This document shows, one piece after another, positions 9,801-21,130 of a stretch of DNA of 64,000 nt (positions are counted from its first letter, which is position 1; every line of letters begins with the position of its first letter). Below the pieces are notes generated by a model. That model did no database searches. It saw only the letters and a list, made by a program, of their open reading frames with translations, and was not told where the DNA came from. Source of the stretch: Galaxea fascicularis (taxonomy: Eukaryota; Cnidaria; Anthozoa; Scleractinia; Euphylliidae); NCBI GenBank assembly GCA_948470475.1, contig OX419341.1, positions 5,449,353-5,513,352 on the forward strand, in the 5' to 3' direction. The position numbers and the translations under genes were made by a program.

Positions 9801-12800
9801 TTAAATGTATGGTCTAATTTTCATTTCAGTTCTCTTCAGTGAGGTATCAAAACCTCTCCACCCTTCCCAGATGACGCTGTCCAATGAAGGGGTCCCCTGT
9901 GGCATCACATAGTATCTTCCATTGAGATTAGATTGGAAGGAGCCACCGTACCACCACGCACCATGGTAGAGAAACGCGCAGTTACTGACGGCACAGTCCC
10001 CAGAATTTTGGTCTTTGGTTGAGAAAGGGAGGCCATCGTGCCACGTTAGCGAGTCACCAGATGTGCCTGAATATGCACAAAGACACAAAATTAATCAAAG
10101 ACCAAATAAATACAGAAACTGCAGACCAGCGGAAAAACTACTGGCAGGCTATTGATTTGATGCATGTGTATACCCACGGCTCAGTGTCCCACAACCAAGC
10201 CGCTCTAGAATACGCTTTCCTGTGGAGTATATGTGAATGGGGCTCCGGGGCGGTCACACCAAGGAGACGGAACCATACAGATCGAGGAAACAAGTTTTAA
10301 ACTCAAAGCCCGAACGGTTTTGTTCGTGAGTCGTAAATGATTTAGCGTGTTCTCTGTATGTTTTAAATTGAAACAAAGTCATCATATGTTGCCAGTTAGC
10401 TGCTTATTCTGACTACTAAACTTTTCTATCTACTGCGTCGAAAGACCAGACGTCCGTGGCCGAGGTAAAGTAGAATAACAGTTCTACAAAGACGGCGGTC
10501 ATTTTCGAAAGGGGCGCTACCATGAGTACACAAGTGGGTTTAGCTACAGAGCAAGAGAAATCAATAGAAAGTAGACTACCCCTATTTTTTCTGATGAGCC
10601 AGTGAGAAACTGCTTTGCTCATACCAGTGTAGTTTCCTAGTCTGAGTTCATAGCTGTTATTTTCATCAAGAACTCTGAACAGGTCGTACAGCGCATATGC
10701 TGATGCGCCATTGAAATCACCCAGGTCTACGCGAAGAGTAACCCTCTTAAGAGACGTCAGAAGGTAAATTTTATCGAGGCCCAGCCAAAATTCTCCTTTT
10801 AAATTTCCAAATCCAACTTTATAGGTTGTCCAGTTTTGGTAAAAGTCAACTGAACCATCATATCTCTTCTGAAAGACGATCCAACCGCCACCTAGTGTGT
10901 TCTGATCGCAAAAAACCTGAAATTCCTGTTGGCCATCTGGATTGATGGCGAAGACTCCACTTCGTTTTTGTCCAGCTGATAAAGCGTCTTGGCAATCTGT
11001 AAATGCTAATAAGTATTTTAAGACAAAAATAATATAAATTAGAAAGGAAATTAAAACTTAATTAAACTATTGATCAATTTCTCCTGAGTCAAAGACCAAA
11101 AGTAATTATCAATATTACCGAACAAAAGCTTGAATTATGTGAAAAATCATACACAAACAGGACAACTTCATAGAGGTATTTCTAGACTGTATTGACTGAA
11201 ATCAGAGATAACTCGATAACAAGACTTCGACTTTCTCACAAATCTCACAAGACAACATTCTCAGAAAGCTACAAGAGTTCAACGTTCAGTTCGTGGGGGG
11301 TGTCACGTGAAACGCACGTGACAGTCGGATTCAGTTTTCGACAAATTAGTAAACATTAATTTTATGTTCGAAAGAACTTGTTTCCCTAAGATGTCCAGGT
11401 TAGATTTTGATGAAAAAGAATCTCTTTGAAGAAACTAGTCTCCCAGGCTTTTGGTCTGTCTGCTCGAAGTCAGTTGAAACCCAGTAAGCCCTTATGAGCC
11501 AATTGACGCAAAGAGAGCTGTCCTGGTCGACCTGGGTAACGTAAATGGTAATCGTATGGCCAGCCAGACTGGCGTAGACTGCCAAGCTAGTGGTCAAAGA
11601 CAACTTAAAATTCAGAAAATAAGTGACCATTTCCTAAAATTTCCCTGCCGCTAAAAAGGTTTCAATGATAGAATTAGGCGGCCTCCGCTGGCTTTAAATA
11701 TATATATATATATATAAAAAAAGAAACAAAAAAGAAAACAAAAATTAAACAACCGTGGAAGAAATGTACGAAACAATGCGTTTGAACGGCATGACTTCAG
11801 TGAGAACAAGTCCAAATTTTGAAATCCAATTTGCTCGATTTAAGTAATCACTTTTAACATCAATTCTTGTTTCTACAATATGCAGTAAGTGTTTCTACTG
11901 ATCACTGAGCAAAGAGGAAGAGGGAGGGCTCTGGGCAGGCAGCTGAGCTGGTTTCAACTCACGGTCTCTGGCGCACGTACTCGATCAAATCTAGCTAGAG
12001 CTCTCCTCATGGCGCTCGGTGCTCTTGATTACTTGCCAGTCGGTACAACGATGCAGTGATCATCCAAATAATGGACGAACTTCTACTTGTAGGCTTTAAC
12101 AAAACAGCTAAACCCGTTGTGACTGAGGCAGATGTGGAGTTGGATTGAAGCAGTAGCCCCCATGATTAGCTCTGTTTGAGTTATGACAGAGTTTTCGCTC
12201 GGCGAGAGAAGAGCTTGGAAATTTTAGATCATTTGTGCAATCAAATTGGTAAAATGAATTGTATCGGAGAAGCTGGGTTTTTTAAAAAGCATGGCAGTTG
12301 GTCCAGTCAGCCATTGACACAGATTCGTGCCAAGGGCCTGTTAATTACTGGATACTTTGTCTAGTTTTCCAAAAGGCTCTGGGAATAAAATTGGAGTTGT
12401 GTCTGCTGGTACTTATCTAGCGAAAATTCTGGTCGTTCTGGTAGAATTTTTTAGATATTATAAAAGAAAGCATTTAAAATCATTCGCTATTATTTTTATT
12501 TTTGACCAGTGGAAAACATTCAGATGTCAATACCGTTTGTCGTTGTTATAATATAGAGGGTCTGGAGCAACCATTGGTCGGCGTCATGTCGATTGTTCGA
12601 TTGGTTCGGCCCTGTCCACAGTTCGCTCAGTATGAATCGAACTCGTTTTATATTAGCCACAACCGAATCTTCAAGGAACCTTTGCCTCCATAGGTTTCCC
12701 GGCTCAGATGAAGTTAACTCGCCTCTAATATATAAATGTATACCTGATTGAAAAAATATTGTTGGGAGAAGAGTACAAACCATGAACGATATACGACCCA

Positions 12801-15800
12801 GTGGTTTTCTGGTAAACGTCGTAATATTTACATATTTGCATTTTTCGCGCTGTTATCTAACATCGAAGATCAGCTTTCGGTCCGTCACGGCCCGTTGAAA
12901 GGTATTAGAGAAAATATTGTTATAACTTTCAACAGACCACACCGACATTACGAGCAAACCGGTCATTTCCTCAGTATCATACCCAAGGAAGAAATGCAGC
13001 CACACCTCCTCTAAACGCAAGTCTTCAGAGTACGTAAACATCGCTAAAAATGTAGATAGTAAATATTAAGAAGTTTCCCAGAAAACCACTGAGTCGTATC
13101 GTTTATGGTTTGAACTTTTCTCCCAACAACGTTTTCTCAATGAGGCATATAAATAAAAATAGTTTCTTACATATTGGTTTAAAAAAATCGGACGATACAA
13201 TATCTATTAGCAAGTTTATAAGAAACAGTTCGGTGTCAAAGTTTAAAGTTTTTCTTTTAAGCTGAGTTAGCGAGTTCTAACAAAGCATATGCAGCTTCTA
13301 ATTCTCGAACACTTCGTCCTTCTGGTAGAACACAAGATCTTGACAAATTAATCAGGCTTTGAGCTGCCATGAGTTCCATAACAGAGTAATTTGCAAAAAC
13401 AACTGGTGTTGATAAACTGAGTAGTGCCTGGGCAGCGGTTATTTCCTCTGCGCTGTAGATTCTGCCAGTTGGTTGACCGGATGTATAAAACTCAGTTGGA
13501 AAACTTCGGAAGTCAGTGATAGCGCTCTTTCGTTTCTTGCCATGCGTAGACACCTCTTCGCCATTTGTGTTGTCTCTCTTTCTCTTCTTAGTCGTCCTCA
13601 TGCTGTCATCCTCAAACGTGACGTGCCTTTGGCGCTTTACTTTCTGCGCTGAATTTCTTTTGTCCTTTTCCTTGTTTAAAACTGCAGCACCGAGCTCGAA
13701 GTTGTCTTCTTCGGAGAGTTTTCTTTTTCTTTTCTCTTCAGCTCTTTTCTCTGTCACTGTTTGGATATTTTCACAGTCTTTCTTGAACTCGGGGTGCCGA
13801 AACTTTTGCAATTTTGACGGTCGGTGATTCAAAATCTTTTCAAAACCCGCTTGGATGAGTAAATCAACAAATCCGGCAAAATCACAAAAGTTTCTTTGCA
13901 ACTTCCACTCCTCTCTCTGCAGAACGTCTCTTTCAAAAAGCATTGGGCTTGTGATTAGCACCGCGCGTCCTTCGTCGCACCACCTGATACAACGCCAGAA
14001 TTTTCCACAGTTGATTGTAGTGGAAAGCAAAGAAAATACTTCATCGGATTGAAATCCTTTTCTCTTGTCGTCTCGATGGGTTTGTCTGTTGTTCGACATA
14101 TTGCTCATATTATACAAAACACTTCGTTTACAGGCAAACTCAAAACAAACTCGCCTCGCGTTTTAACTTCTCAAACAGAACTGTTTATGTCGCTTGTTGC
14201 TAACACTCATTGTGATGTAACTGTAAGAGAAGGCGCGCGCTCCTTCTCGAGGAAGCGCGTGCAAGCTATTGTAGCTTGCATTCAGTCTGGCTAAAATAAC
14301 CTGGCGAAGACTACTGTTGCAGAAAACGCATTGATTTCCCGGATGTGGGTTGTAGTGACTGGTGGCCCTGAGCTATATGTAGACCAAATAGCCATGTCAT
14401 GTACATCTAAACGACCTTTAAAGCACTACAGCGCTGACTTGTTACAATCAAGGCCTGGCGCGCGTTTCTCAAAACTCCGTAAAGCTATTTTGGGTGCATA
14501 AGGTTCATTCCCAGAAATTCAGTTTCTAATATTTTTAACGATTTAAAAAAAACACGCAATAAAATTGAGAAATTCATTGGGTTAGTTTGCTTTAAAAGCT
14601 AGAACCAACCGATAATAACCGCGCGACTTGAAAAATGTCTTCTAGGGCCCGTAATGTTTCCGGAGTGTTAAGAAACACACGGCTCAGAATCGTATGCAAT
14701 ATGGTTGGCCATACTGACTACGCTATTTACTACAGTTGTTGTGACTTTTTATACCTCTGACTTTTATCTATGTTTATAATATGCATTTCAGAGAGCGCGG
14801 GAGTGAAGTTTGTTTTGATTGGTTTATTTTTTAACCCGCGCGCCCATTGGACGATTTAAAAGTTTAAAAAATTAGTTGCGCGTCATTGGAGACGCGAGCA
14901 AAAAAAAAATAAAAAAGTTTTTTGCCTTTTGGTGAAGTTTTGAGTTAAGAAGGTTGTTGCAGTGTTGATATTACCAAACTTACAGATTTCGGATATGTTA
15001 GGGAATTCGCCCTAACAACACTTATATATACGATACTGCGAAACTGAGTAAATTGCGCAAAAGAGCACAACTCAGCCTCGATCGCAGGGATAGTAAGAGA
15101 GAGAAGGTCCTGGGAACAAGGAAGGCTCACCCGTTTGCTGTAAATTTGAGAACAAAGACAACAGGTGATAAATGAGCGACGGATTTCTCTAGGCAAGACA
15201 TGTTACGGATCGATTGATCGTCGATTGTCATTGAGGTAGCAAGTGCTCGTTACAATGGGAATTTGAGTTTAGAATTAGGCTGCAATTACCATTTACGAAA
15301 ACGTTTATAACAACGTTTAAAACCGGCATAGCAAAGGCATAGTAGCATCAGTTGAGTAAAACGCATATGTTAAAGGTGATTGTAATTTCACTCTGCACTC
15401 CAGATTGTACTTCGGTGAAGATGGATTAGGGAAAAACATACACATGCTTTCAATCCGCCATCTTGTATTCTCCCTCCCAAATCCCCAAGCATTGCCGTGA
15501 GTTCACAGGCAACCCACTAAACAATCATTACAGTGACCCTAACTGGGGAAAAAGCAGAACCAGGGAGGCAAGAAGAAAAATGCGCTTACCCTTAGTCAGT
15601 AAGATAGTCTTGCGTAAATAAACTGTTTCATTATATTTGGGTTTGGACGTCTTTTAGCATTTTACAGCGGACCGAAATAGCACTGAGACAATACCCGGCT
15701 TTAAACCCACTGAAACACTCCTACTGTAAGTAGACGTAACTATGTTTTACATAATCCTGTGGTACCTCTTATTGTCAAGTTCTGGTTACTCCCTTCTGGA

Positions 15801-16460
15801 TAAGTAGGGGGCTGAAATCGCAAACAAAGGAATTCAGGTTAATTCAACTTTTTTTTTTCCTGTCGTAGAGGCCTAACAGTTGTGCTTGACCAAAGACACC
15901 GTAGACATGAGATTGGAAGGGATAAGTGTTCATTATGTTAGTGAATCGTTCAAAAATGTATGACACGCGGCCCCTCCATAACGAAAGGTGTGACTAATCC
16001 TCGGCTCTTAAGTTCAATTTTTCCAAAGAGGTAATCATTTCAAAGTTAACCGCCAGATACACTTAAGATTTAAGCACAACGGTGATTCATCTCTCTAAAT
16101 GTCTCAACTAAAACAATACTATTTCATTACCTTAAAATTCGTTCCAATTTGATGAAATATAAAGCCAACAGCGAAAAAAAGGTTGGCGACACCTTCCTGC
16201 AAATCACAGTCGTTGAAGTCTGCACTGTCGAATAGTTCGCACAGGGTGTCCGTACGTTCCAGGTTATTGCCGAGTTTGTAGTTATAAGAAACGCAGCTTT
16301 CACTTTGACCACAGGCTTCCAAACACCTCAACCAGTCAATGCCATAAAGCCTTTCTGAAACGGTCCCCACATAAACATGATTTCTGATCGTAAACGAAGT
16401 AAAACAGTTGAACGTTTTCATAAGTAGAAAAAGAAGCGGTAAAATGCGGTGCATCTTCAT
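9801..16460 (-). CDS. Secreted PAN/apple plus fibrinogen-related domain protein
   Basis: Four coding exons on the minus strand: 16460-16131, 15811-15766, 10996-10625, 10066-9801. Borders are AG/GT, phases agree, and the total is 1014 bp, giving 337 aa. Residues 1-20 are a hydrophobic signal peptide. Residues about 21-105 are a PAN/apple-like domain with CLEAC, CVSYNY, CELF and DCD cysteines. A short linker (PPTYPEGSNQNLTIR, 111-125) precedes a fibrinogen C-terminal-type domain from DCQDA (126) to the end, with GGGWIVFQKRYDGSVDFYQN, GEFWLGLDKI, NCAFLYHGAWWY and SNLNGRYY. Sequons at NWT, NNS and NYT suggest glycosylation. Extracellular lectin or matrix roles are usual for such proteins in invertebrates; the ligand here is unknown. 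The C-terminal cysteine expected after WWYxx is Ser292, while an extra Cys274 lies just before Cys279, so the last disulfide may be rearranged. An HSF-like gene lies in intron 2 (10997-15765). Confidence 0.93.
11696..11716. repeat. (TA)n microsatellite
   Basis: Alternating TA run inside intron 2 of the PAN-fibrinogen gene, followed by an A-rich stretch. Confidence 0.8.
12741..13148. mobile_element. Foldback MITE next to the HSF-like gene
   Basis: The left arm (about 12741-12817) and right arm (about 13072-13148) are imperfect inverted copies sharing GTTGTTGGGAGAA, CAAACCATRAACGATA and CAGTGGTTTTCTGG. The roughly 250-bp centre is unrelated. No transposase and no clear target duplication were found. 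The right arm ends about 110 bp from the stop codon of the HSF-like gene, on its 3' side, so it may contribute to that transcript's 3' UTR. Confidence 0.65.
13257..14117 (-). CDS. Intronless HSF-domain-like nuclear protein with three AAxxL motifs
   Basis: A single open frame of 286 aa. Residues about 22-115 resemble the HSF-type winged-helix domain: an EVFSLL start, IRWCDEGRAVLI, MLFERDVLQ, then FVDLLIQAGFEKI and FRHPEF in the places of the family's SFVRQLNMYGF and FQHPxF. The Arg-Gln of the recognition helix is replaced by Asp-Leu, so DNA contact would differ from classical HSF1. No heptad-repeat trimerisation region is evident. Residues 124-198 are very basic, with several NLS-like clusters (KRAEEKRKRK, KKRKR, GKKRKS). 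The C-terminus has three spaced repeats: EITAAQALLSLS (225), ELMAAQSLINLS (248) and ELEAAYALLELA (272). The gene lies wholly inside an intron of the PAN-fibrinogen gene on the same strand. Lack of introns fits a retrocopy or an intron-poor HSFY/HSF-like subfamily. The coding status is strong because length, domain and composition agree; the family call is moderately sure. Confidence 0.8.
   Translation of the reverse strand: MYNMSNMSNNRQTHRDDKRKGFQSDEVFSLLSTTINCGKFWRCIRWCDEGRAVLITSPMLFERDVLQREEWKLQRNFCDFAGFVDLLIQAGFEKILNHRPSKLQKFRHPEFKKDCENIQTVTEKRAEEKRKRKLSEEDNFELGAAVLNKEKDKRNSAQKVKRQRHVTFEDDSMRTTKKRKRDNTNGEEVSTHGKKRKSAITDFRSFPTEFYTSGQPTGRIYSAEEITAAQALLSLSTPVVFANYSVMELMAAQSLINLSRSCVLPEGRSVRELEAAYALLELANSA
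14235..14280. repeat. Two adjacent small palindromes upstream of the HSF-like gene
   Basis: A GC-rich imperfect palindrome centred on CTCGAG (about 14235-14258) is followed by TGCAAGCTA-TTG-TAGCTTGCA (about 14260-14280), with perfect 9-nt arms. They lie about 120-160 bp upstream of the ATG of the HSF-like gene, so a promoter role is possible but unproved. Confidence 0.45.
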
Positions 16461-18028
16461 GAGGAATTCATTTCCATCAAATTGTCAATGTTCAAGTTAA
16501 GGGAGTCTGACATTCGACGAAAACATACCCTATAATTTTGCGGAAACAAATCCTTTCTCACTTATATTATATCCGACGTTTAGCCACACACCGTAATTAA
16601 TTTCGCCTTAATTTTAAATGGATTTCGAAACATTTATTTCCGTTAGTAGCGTAATTTTCATATTCCAGCTTATGGCTGAGAAAGAATATACATTTTTTTT
16701 TATAAATCGTTTTGTTATCAAATACAGGATAAGGGAAATGAAAAAAGGACATAGGCTTTTAAATTCCAGATTTCCAAATAATTTAACTCGTCTCTGAACG
16801 ATTTTTCCTTTTTCGTGGTTTTCGTTCAGAGCTTAAAACGAAGAAACCTTAATTTATTAAAAAGAGTAACCATAATCCTCCTTTTATCGACAGATGTCAT
16901 TCATCGTTAAATTGAATTGCTAAAGGATCTACAGTCTTTGATTGTGCGTACTAAATTTTCGACAAAAATAAAGGTTTTTCTTTTATAAAGCTTATTGTTA
17001 CTAAGGAAGGAAGGAAAATAGGAAATATAATGATTTTGAAATTCCAAATTCTCCAATGATTTAACTCTTCTTTGACGGCCTTTGAATTCCATGTAGTTTT
17101 TGTTCAGAGCTTACACCAAAGAAATTAACCCTACTTACTAAAATGACAATCTGAAAAGCTCTTTTTCTTGACAACCATCGTTAAAAATTTCTGTCCAATT
17201 GAAATGATCTTTAATTACTGTGTCAGCTAAATTTTCGAAAAAAAATTATTGGTTACTGATTTTCTGTGTGAGAACAATGCATTTTCTGGCCGCCACCATC
17301 TTTGTAAGAGCATTTCTACAATTTATTACTTTCTATTCCAAAGCAAAGCATATTAAATTATAATGTAAAATAACTGTGAAAAATTTGTTTGGACACCTTT
17401 TGGTTTTAACTGATGTGCTATGCACTTAGTCCATTTCCACACGTCAAAAAATTTTACTAATGACACTTAAAGTTATACTTAAAGCCTCCTTTCTTCAAGT
17501 CTCTCTTCCCTTTTGGGGTGAGTCGATTGCAGAGAAAGCTTACGCAAAATTCAGCGCCACAAATTAAGGTGGTAACACCGGTTTTCAGCACTTTCCAGCG
17601 GGTATACTTTTCATGAATCGATACCATCACTCCTAACGGGCTGAAACTAATAGTGATGACAAACAAAGGTCTAATTATAAGCAAACAAGATGTAACAGGT
17701 TCTTTTTTGCATAATTGGTGCTCAAAGCAACAGTACAACCAGTTCAACCCTCGCAGAAGCCTGAACGTTATTCAGCCTTTACGTTCAGTACTACTCAAGT
17801 AGTGTACATAACTGCGGTGATCACTTAAATCTTCATTAATTTTTCTGCTGTTGAAATATATGATTTTCCTATATTCACACTCGACCTTATTCAGTTCGTC
17901 AAAAGCGAGTTGTGACCGCCATATTGTGGTCAAGGGCCACCAATGTGCATCCAAGGTTCAAAAATTGAGTTGTGGGCAAAAGTTTCAATACTCGAAACGT
18001 TAAGGTGGCTCAGAACGTCTTAAGATAC
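16461..18028. other. Gene-free stretch with a diverged tandem duplication
   Basis: Upstream flank of the PAN-fibrinogen gene. No coding exon recognised. Most of 16720-17255 is a diverged two-copy repeat listed separately. Confidence 0.4.
16720..17255. repeat. Diverged tandem duplication, about 260-280 bp unit
   Basis: Copy 1 (about 16722-16985) and copy 2 (about 17008-17255) share, in order: AAATTCCA, a TTTAACTC block, a GTTCAGAGCTTA block followed by AAGAAA, a CATCGTTAAA block, and CTAAATTTTCGA followed by AAAA. Spacing between the shared words is similar, so this is an old tandem duplication of non-coding sequence. Confidence 0.6.
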
Positions 18029-18730
18029 ATTTTTATAAAATTTATTTATTTATTTCAGTTTACAAAATTCGCCCTGAGGCAGGTGGGCATACAATAGAAC
18101 ACTAGGTCCCCTGCTAGGTAAATCCACCACCTAACCATCCCCCTAAAAGGAATTGACACCCATACCCTGGAACCCCAATAAAAATAATAAGGAAAAACCA
18201 AAAGAAAAAAGTATTCAGAAAAAAAAGAAGTTAACGAGAACAACGTATAACAGTATTAGCACGGCGGCACTTCTGGCAGACTAATTTATAAGAACGAATG
18301 TCATCTTGTTTGAAAACTGAACTTAGACTATTATAGAAAACGATTTTAACTTTTTCTTAAAAGGTACTAATCTTAACCTCCAATGTTATAGCGATAGGAA
18401 ATGCATTCCATAGATTAGTTATTCGGATGAAGAAAGAGTTGCGGAAGAGATGTATTTGCGGTTTTGTTTAGAAAAAGCCCATAACATCCCCGACGGGAAC
18501 ACCGTCAGTAAGTCCATAAATACACTTATAGAACAATGATAAAGCAAGATATTCCAGCTAGTAATTAATAGGTAGGAGGTTAAGGTTCAAAAGTCTGTCC
18601 TTGTATGAGAGTTCGGAGTTCTTGCAAATAAAACGTGCACGTAGCTCTCCTTTGGATATTTTCTACTTCCAGCATCAAACTTTGCCAAAGTTTGTTTCTG
18701 GTTATGCCCATTACTGCCTCATAATAAACA
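18029..18730 (-). pseudogene. Decayed non-LTR retrotransposon (LINE) 3' end
   Basis: On the minus strand broken frames read QRRAT, then much later LFRNSFFIRITNLWNAFP followed, after a frameshift, by KKKLKSFS. These match the C-terminal end of LINE reverse transcriptases, where QRRAT, a phenylalanine/arginine-rich block, LWN-LP and F-K-LK occur in this order. The minus-strand 3' end runs into AAATAAATAAAT (18041-18054), a typical LINE tail. The copy has stops and frameshifts and is 5' truncated. Confidence 0.65.
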
Positions 18731-20084
18731 AATGGAGCCGGTTATCCCGCTTGCTTTTCAGTCATACCGTGACTAAAATCGGCTGGTGGTAGAACTGTTG
18801 TTGTGGTTACGTTTTATAACATATTTGCTAATGACCGGGCCCGGGTATTTGGTTGATACCACAGTTATGAGAAAGTGCGTGGGAACTGCACGATTGATCC
18901 CTGAAAATCCTTAAGCTTATATTAGGAAACAAGCTGTCTAGTCTGGCACTGATAAATCCTAGTTCCGCTTCTAAGCCTCCCAGGCATAAGCCTATCTGTT
19001 CTATTTGAGCCTCCGAACTCCCATACATGCATACAAAACATAGGTGTAAACTAATCAATCAAAAAAGCAAACGTAAATAATTAATCTCACCAACATAATA
19101 ATTTAATAAAGTCGTTTTATCACTCTATACACTCAAAGGCTAATCTTGGCGGGCCATGCCTTAAAATGTACATAAAACGAAATTAACTAATAAAGTAAAA
19201 AGGAAAAATACAATAATAAATAACGGCAAGAAAAACCGTTTCATTAACCTAATTCTAAATATTAAAGAGATGTACAGCTACTGTTTATGTTAGTTGGAAG
19301 AGGACAGAGAAGTATTACCAGGACTTTACATTTGGTATGATCTCAGATAAATCACTGGCAAATGCTTTGGACAGAACCAGACAGTTTGGCTATAATATAC
19401 CAGGTAGTTAATCCTCGAGCTCAGTTTTTGTCTGATTTCTTGATTATAAACCCTTAAATACGTTGCAATTAGGCCCACTTTTAAGGAATGTATTGAGTTT
19501 TGGTCCCTGACAAACTGTCCAGATGTTTCGTGTGGGGTAGTTGCTCTAACAATAGGAAGGACACTGAATCAGTGATACATTTTTTATCGGACATCAACTT
19601 TTCTTACGGTGCCAGGCTATGAAGTTAGCCGACAGGACTCAGATAAAAAGCTTCTGACAAACGGTGAACTACATGAGTGACTCTTTTCTTTTTCTTTTCT
19701 TTTGGGCAGTTCTGGCAGTGTAGTTTAAGGGTAACCACACAGTTGTAAGTATAAGAGCCATTTTATTCTATTCCCAGTTAGTAGAGGGATTTCCCTTGGG
19801 CTATCAGAAAATACTCGACACTTTAATAAAATGAGTTAAGAAAAACCTAATGTGTTGTTCAGGAAGACTGGACTTCTCAAAGACGCTTAAAACAACGGCT
19901 TAATAAAGAATCGACAAAAAAAAGTAGCATCTATTGCATAAAAACTCCGATATCAGTGGCGATTTGACAAACATCGCTTGTCCATTATTCAGTGAAGTGT
20001 GCACAATGTCAGTTAACTACAGAACGATCTCGCCGGTGGCAAAGCTCGGTTGTGTTATCCTATCTCCAATGTTTGGATCTATTA
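18731..20084. other. Gene-free stretch
   Basis: No coding exon, RNA gene or clear mobile element was recognised here on either strand. Confidence 0.35.
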
Positions 20085-21130
20085 CCTGCAATAACAATAG
20101 AAAGATAATGCGCAAATAAACTGTTTTGAAAAGCGGAAAAGATTTTGTACATATCAGACAGTATGAACGCTGGATCAGACAAGCTTCAGCTAATTTGTCA
20201 TACTGTCCGTGAGTCAAATTGAATTCTCATCGATAATTCAGTTTGTCAGTTTTGCCTCTACTCTAGCTCAAGGAGGAAATCAGTGGTCACTGTTTCTCTA
20301 GCATGAAGTGTTACAAGGCAACTAACAGTAAGTGAGTACGCGTTGTATTAATTAGTCGATGTGATGGTCTGTTGCAGCGGTGAACAGGGGTTAAGGTGTA
20401 TGTATGCTGTTGACACCCTCAAGGGATGTTTTTCTGTACATTCATGATCATGGTACCGGTCGATCCCACAAACGCCCTAATCCGTTAAACTAACAAACAT
20501 TCCAGATTTTGCTTAGCAAATTAACGAGAAAGAAAGAGTAACAAAGGATTACTTCTGTTTATCTGAATGATTGTGGGGACCTCTGATGGTTAAAATAATC
20601 TCAGAACACCGATATACTAACGGAAACGACATGTTGATCGCGGGAGCTTTGATATGAATATAGTAAACTTAGTAAACGGTCGACTTTATCCAGACCTCTC
20701 ATAATTTCTTCCAGAAGCATCTTGCAAAACTTTGAATAAATAGCACCGCCGCCGGAAACAAATGTTAGCACTGTACAAACGTAGAGTATAGAGACCGTGC
20801 CACGAACAAAAAATTACTGACAGTGCAAAGCACCTTTCGAAATGGTGGATTCTTTTAAACTGAAATACGTAGAGAGGCAAAACCGCAGTGATAATACCGG
20901 GGCTGTTCCTTGGTAATGAAACCAGCCTTACATTTTCATAGAAAAGAGACGACACAACAAAAAGAGGTCAATTGAAACCCTTCAGTTATTTCAGTGAAGA
21001 GCAAAACAAAATATCACACACTCGGCAAACTATACTTCATTTTGATTTACACTTCGAATCGCTTGAAGAAGTAGTGTTAGAATTCCATAACGTTTACAGA
21101 GAACGAAAAAAAAAAAAATGAAATGGATTG
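20085..21130. repeat. Dispersed diverged duplication, copy 1
   Basis: Shares an ordered series of words with 22880-24660: AACAATAGAAAG, GCGGAAAAGAT, GGATCAGACAAGCTTCA, CACTGTTT followed by TCTAGCAT, then GGCAAAACC, GATACCGG-like, CTCRGCAAMTATACT and CCATRACGTTTAC. Order and orientation are kept but spacing differs, so the copies have diverged by substitution and indels. No coding potential was recognised in either. Confidence 0.55.

Noticed and set aside
13516..13827. Hydrophobic plus-strand frame resembling a membrane protein
   Set aside because: It is antisense to the Lys/Glu-rich linker of the HSF-like gene, which produces Phe/Leu/Ser-rich shadow translations.
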